Below the pieces are notes generated by a model. It searched no databases and was not told where the DNA came from. It saw only the letters and a list, made by a program, of their open reading frames with translations. From Rhodanobacter sp. ANJX3 (lineage in GTDB: Bacteria; Pseudomonadota; Gammaproteobacteria; Xanthomonadales; Rhodanobacteraceae): a stretch of DNA of 64,000 nt. Below are positions 7,246 to 14,879 of this stretch, piece after piece (within the stretch, counting starts at the first letter, position 1; each line of letters starts with the position of its first letter). Made by a program: the position numbers and the translations under genes. The stretch is from NCBI RefSeq assembly GCF_014200755.1, contig NZ_JACHCM010000004.1, forward strand, positions 186,001-250,000, given 5' to 3'.

Positions 7246-10200
7246 GTGACCCAGCCTATTCTCAGCTCCGAACTCCCCGGCGATCCGTCGCCTGCGCGTG
7301 CGCGCATCACCGCCGCCTGGCTTCGCGACGAAACCGAAGCGGTCAACGACCTGCTCGCCCAGGCCAGCCTGCCGCCTGCCGAACGCGAAAAAGTCATCGA
7401 CGTGGCCGCCGACCTGGTCAGCCGGGTGCGCCGGCGCGCCAAGGACCAGAGCGTGGTTGAGTCCTTCATGCGCCAGTACGACCTGTCCAGCGAGGAGGGC
7501 GTGCTGCTGATGTGCGTGGCCGAAGCGCTGCTGCGCATCCCGGACAAAGCCACCGCCGACAAGCTGATCCGCGACAAGCTCGGCGACGCCAACTGGAAAA
7601 AACATCTGGGCCAGAGCGAGTCGGTCTTCGTCAACGCCTCCACCTGGGGACTGATGCTGACCGGACACCTGGTCAACCTGGCCGAAGAAACCCGCCACGA
7701 CGTCACCAGCGCGCTGCGCCGCTTGGTCGGCCGCGCCGGCGAACCGGCGATCCGGCTGGCGGTGCGCCAGGCCATGCGCATCATGGGCCACCAGTTCGTG
7801 ATGGGCCGCACCATCGACGAGGCGCTGGATCGCAGCGCGAAGAAAGAGCATGCGGTCTACCGCTATTCCTACGACATGCTCGGCGAGTCGGCGCTGACCA
7901 GCGCCACGGCCGAACGCTATCAGCAGGATTATCGCGACGCGATCGCCGCCATCGGTCGGCGCGGCCCGTTCGCCAATCACACCGACGCGCCGTCGATTTC
8001 GGTGAAGCTGTCGGCGCTGCATCCGCGCTACGAAGTCGCCAAGCGCGAGCGTGCCCGCCGCGAGTTGACCGAAAAGCTGCTCGAGCTCTCGCAGCTGGCG
8101 ATGAAGTACGGCATCGCGCTGTCGGTCGACGCCGAAGAGGCCGATCGTCTCGAGCTGTCGCTGGACATCATCGGCGACGTCTTCGCACATCCCTCGCTGC
8201 AGGGCTGGAACGGGCTGGGCATCGTGGTACAGGCCTACGCCAAGCGCACGCCGTTCGTGATCGACTGGCTGATCGAAACGGCCCGCGCCACCAACCGCTG
8301 CTGGTACGTACGCCTTGTCAAAGGCGCCTACTGGGACGCCGAGATCAAGCGCGCGCAGGAAAACGGCGTGCCCGGCTATCCGGTGTTTACCCGCAAGCCG
8401 AACACCGACGTGTCCTACCTGGCCTGCGCGCGGCGCCTGTTCGGCGCCGGCAGCGACCTGATCTACCCGCAGTTCGCCACCCACAACGCGCACACCATCG
8501 CGGCGATCCATCACCTGGCGCAGGGGCGGCCGTACGAGAACCAGCGCCTGCACGGCATGGGCACCGACCTTTACGCCGAAGTGATCGGCCCGCAGAACTT
8601 GAACGTGCCCTGCCGCGTCTACGCGCCCGTGGGCACGCACGAGGACCTGTTGCCGTACCTGGTGCGCCGCCTGCTCGAGAACGGCGCCAATACCAGCTTC
8701 GTCAACCGCGTGGTCGACGAGAGCGTGCCGGTGCGCGAGCTGGTCGCCGATCCGTGCGAAACGGTTCGGTCCTTCACTTCGATCCCGCACCCGCGCATCC
8801 CGCTGCCGGTGAATCTCTACGCTGAGAATGCCGCGCTGGCGCCGCATTCCAATGCTATTTCCAGGAAGAATTCCATGGGCGTCAACTTTGCCAACGACAA
8901 CGAACTCAAAGCCCTGGCCGACGCGGTGAATGCCCACGCCGGCCCGTGGAAAGCTGGCCCGCTGGTGCCCGGCGCCAACGCCAGCGGCCCGACCGTGACG
9001 GTGACCAATCCGGCCGACCGCCGGCAGACCGTCGGCAGCTACGTCAGCGCCGACAGCGCCACGGTCGACCAGGCCATCGCCAGCGCCGCCGCCGCGCAGC
9101 CGGGCTGGGACCGCCTGCCGGCGGCCAGCCGCGCCGCGATTCTCGAACACGCGGCCGACCAGCTCGAGGCGCGCCGCGCCGAGTTCGTCGCGCTGTGCGT
9201 GCGCGAGGCCGGCAAGAGCCTGCCCGACGCGATCGCCGAGATCCGCGAGGCGGCTGATTTTCTGCGCTACTACGCCACCATGGCGCGCCGGCTGTTCGGC
9301 CAGCCCGAGCAGCTGCCCGGCCCGACCGGCGAGAGCAACCAGCTATTCCTGCACGGCCGCGGCGTGTTCGTCTGCATCAGTCCGTGGAATTTCCCACTGG
9401 CGATCTTCCTCGGCCAGGTCAGTGCTGCGCTGGCTGCCGGCAACGCGGTCATCGCCAAGCCGGCCGAACAGACCACCCTGATCGGCCACCTGGCCGTGCA
9501 GCTGCTGCATGCCGCCGGCGTACCCGCCGACGTGCTGCAATACCTGCCCGGTGACGGCGCCACCGTCGGCGCGGCACTCACGAAAGACCCGCGCATCGCC
9601 GGCGTCGCCTTCACCGGCTCGACCGACACGGCCTGGGCGATCAACCGTTCGCTGGCCGCGCGCAACGCCGCCATCGCCACCCTGATCGCCGAAACCGGCG
9701 GGCAGAACGCGATGATTGCCGACTCCTCCGCCCTGCCCGAGCAGATCGTCAAGGACGTCATCGCCTCGGCCTTCCAGTCCGCTGGCCAGCGCTGCTCGGC
9801 CGCGCGCATCCTGTTCGTGCAGGAAGACATCGCCGACAAGGTCGTCGCCATGCTCGCCGGCGCGATGGGCGAGCTGACGGTCGGCGACCCCGGCCAGCTC
9901 AGCACCGACGTCGGCCCGGTGATCGACGAGGACGCGCGCAAGCTGCTGGTCGACCACGCCGCGCGAATGGACCGCGAAGCGAAAAAGATTGGCGAAGTGA
10001 AACTGGACGCCGCCGTCACCGACCACGGCACCTTCTTCGCTCCGCGCGCCTACGAGATCGCCTCGCTCGACGTGCTGCAGCGCGAAGTGTTCGGCCCGAT
10101 CCTGCATTTGATCCGCTGGAAGGGCAGCGAGCTGGAGAAGGTTGTGGCGCAGATCAACGCCACCGGCTACGGCCTCACGTTGGGCATCCACAGCCGCATC

Positions 10201-10434
10201 GACGACACCATCGACTACATCAGCAGCCACGCCCGCGTCGGCAACTGCTACGTCAACCGCAACCAGATCGGCGCGGTGGTGGGCGTGCAGCCGTTCGGCG
10301 GCGAAGGCCTGTCCGGCACCGGGCCGAAGGCCGGCGGCCCGCATTATTTGCTGCGCTTCGCCAACGAGCGCACGTTGACCGTCAACACCACCGCCGCCGG
10401 CGGCAACGCATCACTGCTGACTATCGGCGAGTGA
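7246..10434 (+). CDS. putA: Bifunctional proline dehydrogenase / L-glutamate gamma-semialdehyde dehydrogenase
   Basis: Oxidises proline to glutamate in two steps, passing electrons to FAD/quinone and NAD+. Length 1062 residues from a GTG start. The proline dehydrogenase barrel covers roughly residues 160-490, with VKGAYWDAE near 358 and RRLLENGANTSFVNR near 474. The aldehyde dehydrogenase half covers about 560-1050, with the catalytic Glu816 (ETGGQNA) and Cys850 (GQRCSAA). There is no N-terminal ribbon-helix-helix domain and no long C-terminal domain, so this is a short enzymatic PutA that should not repress its own gene. The start is uncertain by a few codons because the ribosome site is weak. 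Confidence 0.95.
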   Translation: MTQPILSSELPGDPSPARARITAAWLRDETEAVNDLLAQASLPPAEREKVIDVAADLVSRVRRRAKDQSVVESFMRQYDLSSEEGVLLMCVAEALLRIPDKATADKLIRDKLGDANWKKHLGQSESVFVNASTWGLMLTGHLVNLAEETRHDVTSALRRLVGRAGEPAIRLAVRQAMRIMGHQFVMGRTIDEALDRSAKKEHAVYRYSYDMLGESALTSATAERYQQDYRDAIAAIGRRGPFANHTDAPSISVKLSALHPRYEVAKRERARRELTEKLLELSQLAMKYGIALSVDAEEADRLELSLDIIGDVFAHPSLQGWNGLGIVVQAYAKRTPFVIDWLIETARATNRCWYVRLVKGAYWDAEIKRAQENGVPGYPVFTRKPNTDVSYLACARRLFGAGSDLIYPQFATHNAHTIAAIHHLAQGRPYENQRLHGMGTDLYAEVIGPQNLNVPCRVYAPVGTHEDLLPYLVRRLLENGANTSFVNRVVDESVPVRELVADPCETVRSFTSIPHPRIPLPVNLYAENAALAPHSNAISRKNSMGVNFANDNELKALADAVNAHAGPWKAGPLVPGANASGPTVTVTNPADRRQTVGSYVSADSATVDQAIASAAAAQPGWDRLPAASRAAILEHAADQLEARRAEFVALCVREAGKSLPDAIAEIREAADFLRYYATMARRLFGQPEQLPGPTGESNQLFLHGRGVFVCISPWNFPLAIFLGQVSAALAAGNAVIAKPAEQTTLIGHLAVQLLHAAGVPADVLQYLPGDGATVGAALTKDPRIAGVAFTGSTDTAWAINRSLAARNAAIATLIAETGGQNAMIADSSALPEQIVKDVIASAFQSAGQRCSAARILFVQEDIADKVVAMLAGAMGELTVGDPGQLSTDVGPVIDEDARKLLVDHAARMDREAKKIGEVKLDAAVTDHGTFFAPRAYEIASLDVLQREVFGPILHLIRWKGSELEKVVAQINATGYGLTLGIHSRIDDTIDYISSHARVGNCYVNRNQIGAVVGVQPFGGEGLSGTGPKAGGPHYLLRFANERTLTVNTTAAGGNASLLTIGE

Positions 10435-10444
10435 TGGATATTCC

Positions 10445-10487
10445 CCATCCCCCAGAGCGAAGCGATAGGCTACGGTCTGGGAGATGG
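10445..10487. repeat. Interrupted inverted repeat downstream of putA
   Basis: Arms CCAT-CC-CCCAGA (10445-10456) and TCTGGG-AG-ATGG (10476-10487) are complementary apart from the two-base interruption and enclose a 19-base loop. It lies about 10 bp after the putA stop. It may be a transcript-stabilising stem or a dispersed palindromic repeat; there is no T run immediately after it. Confidence 0.45.
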
Positions 10488-10509
10488 GTGCTGCTGAATC
10501 AAAGGCTTT

Positions 10510-10536
10510 TCGCTCCTTCGGAGCGAGTAGCTTTTC
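10510..10536 (+). terminator. Possible weak terminator after putA
   Basis: A GC stem TCGCTCC/GGAGCGA with a three-base TTC loop is followed after GTAGC by TTTTC. The T stretch is short and offset from the stem, so termination efficiency is doubtful. It sits between the convergent putA and aspartic protease genes. Confidence 0.35.
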
Positions 10537-10580
10537 TCTGAATAACAGACAAAAGTCGCCGCTGCGTCGCCAGAAAACAT

Positions 10581-11513
10581 CTATCGCCTGGAACAACCCG
10601 ACGGCAGGAACCATACGGTTTGATCTGCATGGTCGTAGACGAACCGATAGCGGCCAATCAGGTCGGCACCCAAAATCATCGCCGGCTTACGACCGAAATC
10701 ATGCGCCAGCACGGAAAGATCGAGCACTTGGCCGGTGGCGTCGGGAAATACGGCATTGGCGACGCGCACTAGACCAATCGGGCCCACGCGCGGCACCTGT
10801 TTGATGATGCTGGTGCCGTAGATGGGCTCATCGTCGTGGAATGGCGGGCGCGCTGCATCGATACCCGCACCCTTAGCAAAACCAGGCGTCAGGCGCGTGC
10901 GCCTCGACCCCGTGTCGAGTATCGCCACGCCAGCGAAACCGTTGACCGTGACCGGCACGGTGAGCAGCGTGGTGCCAGGATCGATGCGGGCCTTGATCGG
11001 CTGGGCATTACGGCCCACCACAGTAGTGATATCAACCGGCTTTGGATAAATGGTTACGTGGCGGCACTGGATATCGAAAGCCACGACGGCCTTGTCCATG
11101 TAGTCGTTTCCGAGTACCCCTGCCTGTTTTCCAGCGTCACGTCGATTTGGAAGGCCAAACGCCTCGACGCCTGAGATGGAAAGACCGGCCAGCGACAACT
11201 GGTCGATACGATACATCGACACTTTGGATGAACCGGTCTGCCCGGATAGATCCTGATCTTTTCCCTTTAACTTAGGGAGCCTGGCTTGGTCGGCGAACCA
11301 TTGGTAAACCGCCGAGCCATCGGCGCCGCTATCCAGAATGAACGGGAAAGGCCCTTGTCCGTTCACGTAGACGGGTACCGTATCGTGGCCGTCATTGGCG
11401 GATGTCAGCGGCACTTTCGATGAGACGGTGGCATGACCAGCTTTCGCAAAAGCGGCGCATACCATGGCGATAACAAGCACGACAGGGACGACGGTTGTAC
11501 GGTGGCGACGCAT
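10581..11513 (-). CDS. Exported retropepsin-like aspartic protease with two catalytic lobes
   Basis: 310-residue protein with an N-terminal signal or anchor helix (about residues 9-24). Two aspartic protease motifs lie in one chain: ILDSGADGSA (Asp61) and ILDTGSRRTRL (Asp199). Each is followed by a hydrophobic-Gly segment (VLGNDYMDK and ILGADLIGRYRFVYD) of the kind that closes the active site. This is the arrangement expected if a single-lobe retropepsin had been duplicated, giving an intramolecular pseudo-dimer. Substrate is unknown. The gene is transcribed toward putA. The next gene upstream on this strand is the small XRE regulator, about 40 bp away, so co-transcription is possible. Confidence 0.8.
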   Translation of the reverse strand: MRRHRTTVVPVVLVIAMVCAAFAKAGHATVSSKVPLTSANDGHDTVPVYVNGQGPFPFILDSGADGSAVYQWFADQARLPKLKGKDQDLSGQTGSSKVSMYRIDQLSLAGLSISGVEAFGLPNRRDAGKQAGVLGNDYMDKAVVAFDIQCRHVTIYPKPVDITTVVGRNAQPIKARIDPGTTLLTVPVTVNGFAGVAILDTGSRRTRLTPGFAKGAGIDAARPPFHDDEPIYGTSIIKQVPRVGPIGLVRVANAVFPDATGQVLDLSVLAHDFGRKPAMILGADLIGRYRFVYDHADQTVWFLPSGCSRR

Positions 11514-11555
11514 GACAATTCTCCGGTGATAAAAGGTGCGATGACCCCGCCGGCT

Positions 11556-11780
11556 TTACGACTCGCTTTCTTCGCTATCGGGGACGTATTCGAGGAGATC
11601 GCCCGGCTGGCAATCCAGATGGCGACAGATCGCTTCCAGCGTTTCAAAGCGCACGCCTTTCACCTTGCCGGACTTGAGCAACGAAAGATTGGCTTCAGTG
11701 ATTCCCACGGCACGCGCCAGCTCGGTGGAGCGAACTTTTCGTAGTGCCAGCATCACGTCGAGCCGTACGACGATAGCCAT
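11556..11780 (-). CDS. Small XRE-family (YozG-like) transcriptional regulator
   Basis: 74-residue Cro/CI-type helix-turn-helix protein with no other domain. The DNA-binding region covers residues 15-60, including ELARAVGITEANLSLLKSGKVKG and then FETLEAICRHLDCQPGDLLEY. This is the minimal form usually encoded beside a DUF2975 membrane protein. Its ATG overlaps the stop codon of the DUF2975 gene by one base (TGATG), so the two are translationally coupled. It probably represses its own operon through the AT-rich direct repeats at 12410-12449; that is inference. Confidence 0.9.
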   Translation of the reverse strand: MAIVVRLDVMLALRKVRSTELARAVGITEANLSLLKSGKVKGVRFETLEAICRHLDCQPGDLLEYVPDSEESES

Positions 11781-12370
11781 CAAACAAAACCCTGGCGGTC
11801 TTCGTCGATAGCGCAACCGAATGAGACGACTCGTGCCAACGCCAAAACAACCAGTCCCGTCACGAACGCATCCAACTGGCGAACCTCTAACTTGACGGCC
11901 ACCTCGCTCATGCCGGCGGCAAACAAGCTTGCATGCGTGATGAGCGGCACGGTCGCATAAGCCATCAAGGACCACGCGACCACGCGGATGCGATAGGTGT
12001 TGCGTGCGGTGAATACCTCGCCACGACCGTAGGTACCGAACAGTCGCATCAGACTCCACAAGATGATCTGGCCAGGCAGCAGCCGCAGCGCCAGCAGTGC
12101 AGTGCACAGCAGAGACTGCCCGATGGTGAAATGGTCGATCGGCACGAACGCCGGATCTGGAGCGTCGGCCATATCGAGCCACGACAGATCCACATTGAAG
12201 GCGAAGCCGCCATGCAAAAGACCGGCGTGACCGGACCGTAAGGCCAGAGCGCCCACTTCCAGCAAGGCTATAGCAAGCGTTATCAGCCAACACACGCCAG
12301 CTAACCAGGAAAATCGTTTGCCATCGCGGATCAGGCGCGGGCTGGGTGACGCAATGGATTCAGCTGGCAT
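11780..12370 (-). CDS. DUF2975 membrane protein
   Basis: About 196 residues from MPAESIASPSPR, with four predicted helices (near residues 22-42, 80-105, 125-145 and 165-185) and the DUF2975 landmark GRGEVFTARNTYRIR after the second helix. Start at 12370, preceded by GAGAG; an ATG 12 codons upstream is possible. The family is commonly paired with a small XRE regulator, and the pair is presumed to sense something at the membrane and relay it to the regulator. The ligand is unknown. Confidence 0.82.
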   Translation of the reverse strand: MPAESIASPSPRLIRDGKRFSWLAGVCWLITLAIALLEVGALALRSGHAGLLHGGFAFNVDLSWLDMADAPDPAFVPIDHFTIGQSLLCTALLALRLLPGQIILWSLMRLFGTYGRGEVFTARNTYRIRVVAWSLMAYATVPLITHASLFAAGMSEVAVKLEVRQLDAFVTGLVVLALARVVSFGCAIDEDRQGFV

Positions 12371-12409
12371 GGTCAGACTCTCTCGCGAATGAGAGAATCC
12401 TAGCATAAA

Positions 12410-12449
12410 TTATCGTAAAACAATAATTTTATTTATCTAAACAATAATT
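12410..12449. promoter_or_regulatory. Direct-repeat operator candidate upstream of the DUF2975/XRE operon
   Basis: Two near-identical AT-rich copies in the same orientation: TTATCGTAAAACAATAATT (12410-12428) and TTATCTAAACAATAATT (12433-12449). They start 23 bp apart, about two helical turns. They lie 40-80 bp upstream of the DUF2975 start in an otherwise GC-rich region and would overlap the promoter. Autoregulation by the adjacent XRE protein is the simplest reading. Confidence 0.55.
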
Positions 12450-12895
12450 ATCAGCCGCCGTAGCGGCTGCCCTTGCTGTCGCACAGGCTCGCGACGCGCC
12501 CGCCGTTGCTGTTGACCTTCCCCTCTTCCGACAGTGAGCCATATCGCAGGAGGGAGCCGTGGGGCTCTGTTCGTTAGCGCAGGGGAGGCCGTCCAAAAGC
12601 CCGGCCGCGATTCATGGACCTGCGAAAGCCGCCTGGCAAGCACCAAGTCGCGACGATCGCTTCTTCACTCCGCTCTCCCCACGCATGCCAGCGGCGCTGT
12701 TCGCACTTCTCCAGCGGCGCCATGGTGACTTTTCTCTGGCCGCGCAGCGAGAAAGTGGCTCGCCCTCCGCAGGCGGACGCAACGTTCGGGCTCTTATCGG
12801 GCATTATGCAGAGATATTCTCCAGCACTCGGGTCAGGCTGGGGGTGGCAAGTACCCGCGATTGACCAGTGAAGCGCCCAGCAAAGAGGCACTCCC
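12450..12895. other. Non-coding gap of about 450 bp with a possible coding relic
   Basis: No convincing complete gene. On the minus strand near 12451-12565 a frame without a start codon reads ...NSNGGRVASLCDSKGSRYGG and stops, which looks like the C-terminus of a lost small protein. The rest, up to the aldehyde dehydrogenase, holds overlapping shadow frames only. The ATG at 12896 follows AGGCACTCCC, and its promoter must be in this gap, but I could not identify it. Confidence 0.35.
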
Positions 12896-14311
12896 ATGAA
12901 CGGCCAAGACCAACAGAACCTCAGCGCCTTGTTGCAGCAACAGCGTTTGGCGCATGCCAGCCAGCCGACGCCAGACTGGCCGACGCGCGCCAGACGGCTG
13001 CGTGCGCTGGAAACGATGCTCAACGAGCAGCGACACGCGTTCGGGGCGGCTATCCATGCGGACTTTGGCCAGCGGCCGACCGAAGAAACCGACCTGCTGG
13101 AGTTTTTCCCCAGCCTGTCCGCGGTGCGCCACGCTCTGAAGAAAGGCCGCGGCTGGATGCGCCCGCAACGCTCGCTGCCGGGCCTGACGTTTCTGCCGGC
13201 GCGCAACGAACTGATCCCGCAGCCGCTGGGCGTGATCGGCATCATCGTGCCGTGGAACTACCCGCTCTATCTGGCCATCGGCCCGCTGGTCGACGCGCTG
13301 GTCGCGGGCAATCGCGCGATGGTGAAAATGAGCGAATTCACGCCGGGCTTTTCGGCGCTGTTCGCCGCGCAGATCGGCAAATATTTCCGGCCGGATGAAG
13401 TGGCCGTAGTCACCGGCGACGCCGACGTGGCGCAGGCATTCTCGTCGCTGCCGTTCGACCATCTGCTTTTCACCGGCTCCACCGCCGTGGGCCACCACGT
13501 GATGCGCGCCGCCGCCGCCAACCTCACACCCGTGACGTTGGAACTGGGCGGCAAGTCGCCGGCGATCATCGGCCCCGGCGCGCGCTTCGACAACGCGGTG
13601 GAGCGCATCCTGTTCGGCAAGCTGGTCAACGCCGGACAGACCTGCATCGCGCCCGACTACGTGCTGCTGCCGCGCACGCGCATGGCCGAATTCATCGACG
13701 CGGCCAAGCGCACGGTGGCGAAAATGTATCCGCAGCTGGCGCAGAGCAAGCAGTACGCCAGCATCATTTCCGATCGCCAGTACGCGCGCCTGGTCGGCCT
13801 GCGCGACAAGGCTGTGGCGGCGGGCGCGAAAGTACATCTGCTGGGCGACGCGCCGGATGACGCCTCGCATCGACGCCTGTCACCGCAACTGGTCAGCGAC
13901 GTCAACGACAGCATGGACATCATGCGCGACGAGATCTTCGGCCCGCTGCTGCCGCTGCTGCCGTACGACTCGATCGACGAAGCGGTCGCGTATGTCGCCG
14001 CCCATCCGCACCCGCTGGCGCTGTACCTGTTCGAGGAAGACGGCGCGCTGATCGACTCGGTCCTGGCGCGCACCGTGGCCGGCGGCGTCAGCGTCAACGA
14101 CACGCTGTACCACATCGCCCAGCACGGCCTGCCGTTCGGCGGAGTGGGTCCGTCGGGCATGGGCGGCTATCACGGTGAAGCGGGCTTCCGCACGTTCTCG
14201 CACATGAAGCCGGTGTTCCGGCAGGCACGGCTCAACGGCGCCGGCATGCTCGGGCCGCCGTACGGCGCGTTTTTCCATCGCATGGTGGACATGCTGATCA
14301 AGCGCGGCTGA
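12896..14311 (+). CDS. calB: Coniferyl-aldehyde dehydrogenase family protein
   Basis: 471-residue NAD(P)-dependent aldehyde dehydrogenase without signal peptide. Conserved sites are the oxyanion Asn121 in VPWNYPLYLAIGP, FTGSTAVG near 192-199, the general base Glu216 in LELGGKSP and the nucleophile Cys250 in NAGQTCIAPDY. The short C-terminus with THMKP-like FSHMKPVFRQ is typical of the coniferyl aldehyde and alkanal branch. These enzymes oxidise aromatic or medium-chain aldehydes; the physiological substrate here is not known, and other lignin-monomer genes are not seen nearby. The gene is divergent from the DUF2975 operon. Confidence 0.88.
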   Translation: MNGQDQQNLSALLQQQRLAHASQPTPDWPTRARRLRALETMLNEQRHAFGAAIHADFGQRPTEETDLLEFFPSLSAVRHALKKGRGWMRPQRSLPGLTFLPARNELIPQPLGVIGIIVPWNYPLYLAIGPLVDALVAGNRAMVKMSEFTPGFSALFAAQIGKYFRPDEVAVVTGDADVAQAFSSLPFDHLLFTGSTAVGHHVMRAAAANLTPVTLELGGKSPAIIGPGARFDNAVERILFGKLVNAGQTCIAPDYVLLPRTRMAEFIDAAKRTVAKMYPQLAQSKQYASIISDRQYARLVGLRDKAVAAGAKVHLLGDAPDDASHRRLSPQLVSDVNDSMDIMRDEIFGPLLPLLPYDSIDEAVAYVAAHPHPLALYLFEEDGALIDSVLARTVAGGVSVNDTLYHIAQHGLPFGGVGPSGMGGYHGEAGFRTFSHMKPVFRQARLNGAGMLGPPYGAFFHRMVDMLIKRG

Positions 14312-14471
14312 TCGACGTCAGGGCAGCGCAGGCTGCGCTTGCGGGCGCGGTCATGCCGAATGGCGCATCGAGCTTTTCGGATCGAGCCGAGCACGCGGCG
14401 GCCGTCGCTGTTACCCTCGTGGTCGTCTTGAGCAGCACGACCGGTGTTGGCATCACCACGGGAGTACGGCC

Positions 14472-14768
14472 ATGCAGTGTTTCGTCTACGCCAGCCAGCG
14501 CAAAACCGACAGCTACGTATGGCTGGCCCGTCGCGATGGTTTCGATGTGCTGTCCGAATCGCTGCTGCTGCTGTTGGGCGAGCTGCGTTTCGTGGTCGAA
14601 GTGCACCTGGACGAGCAGCGCAAGCTGCCGGTGGAGGACACCGAACAAGTGCTCGACCATCTGCGCACGCAGGGCTGGCATCTGCAGCTGCCGCCACAGC
14701 AGACGCTGGCCGTCGCCAATCATCCCTCGTATCGCGAATCCGCCACGCGCGACGATCGTGACGACTGA
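14472..14768 (+). CDS. ycgL: YcgL domain protein
   Basis: 98-residue cytosolic protein. The N-terminus MQCFVYASQRKTDSYVW and the later segment LRTQGWHLQLPPQ match the YcgL family found widely in gammaproteobacteria. GGGAG lies 7 bp before the ATG. Biochemical function is not established. The gene stands alone between calB and the ankyrin gene. Confidence 0.88.
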   Translation: MQCFVYASQRKTDSYVWLARRDGFDVLSESLLLLLGELRFVVEVHLDEQRKLPVEDTEQVLDHLRTQGWHLQLPPQQTLAVANHPSYRESATRDDRDD

Positions 14769-14867
14769 GGCTGGGCGAATGAACGCCTCGCCGCACGCGC
14801 GGAATAAAACGCCGAAAAATAGTGCGGGTGTTAACACCAGGTTACCGTCTGAAGTCGCCGCGATTTC

Positions 14868-14873
14868 TATACT
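14868..14873 (+). promoter_or_regulatory. -10 element for a possibly leaderless ankyrin transcript
   Basis: TATACT ends six bases before the ATG at 14880. A transcript starting the usual seven bases downstream would begin at the A of the ATG. No Shine-Dalgarno sequence is present before this start. A -35 match is poor (CCGTCT at 17-bp spacing). Confidence 0.45.
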
Positions 14874-14879
14874 GTCGGC

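Noticed and set aside
5535-7814. Extended 759-residue reading of ctaC
   Set aside because: Upstream part reads through the DUF2244 gene and into putA in reverse; the signal peptide at 6491 marks the true start.
6994-9150. 718-residue minus-strand frame opposite putA
   Set aside because: Shadow frame of PutA, with no motif and no ribosome site.
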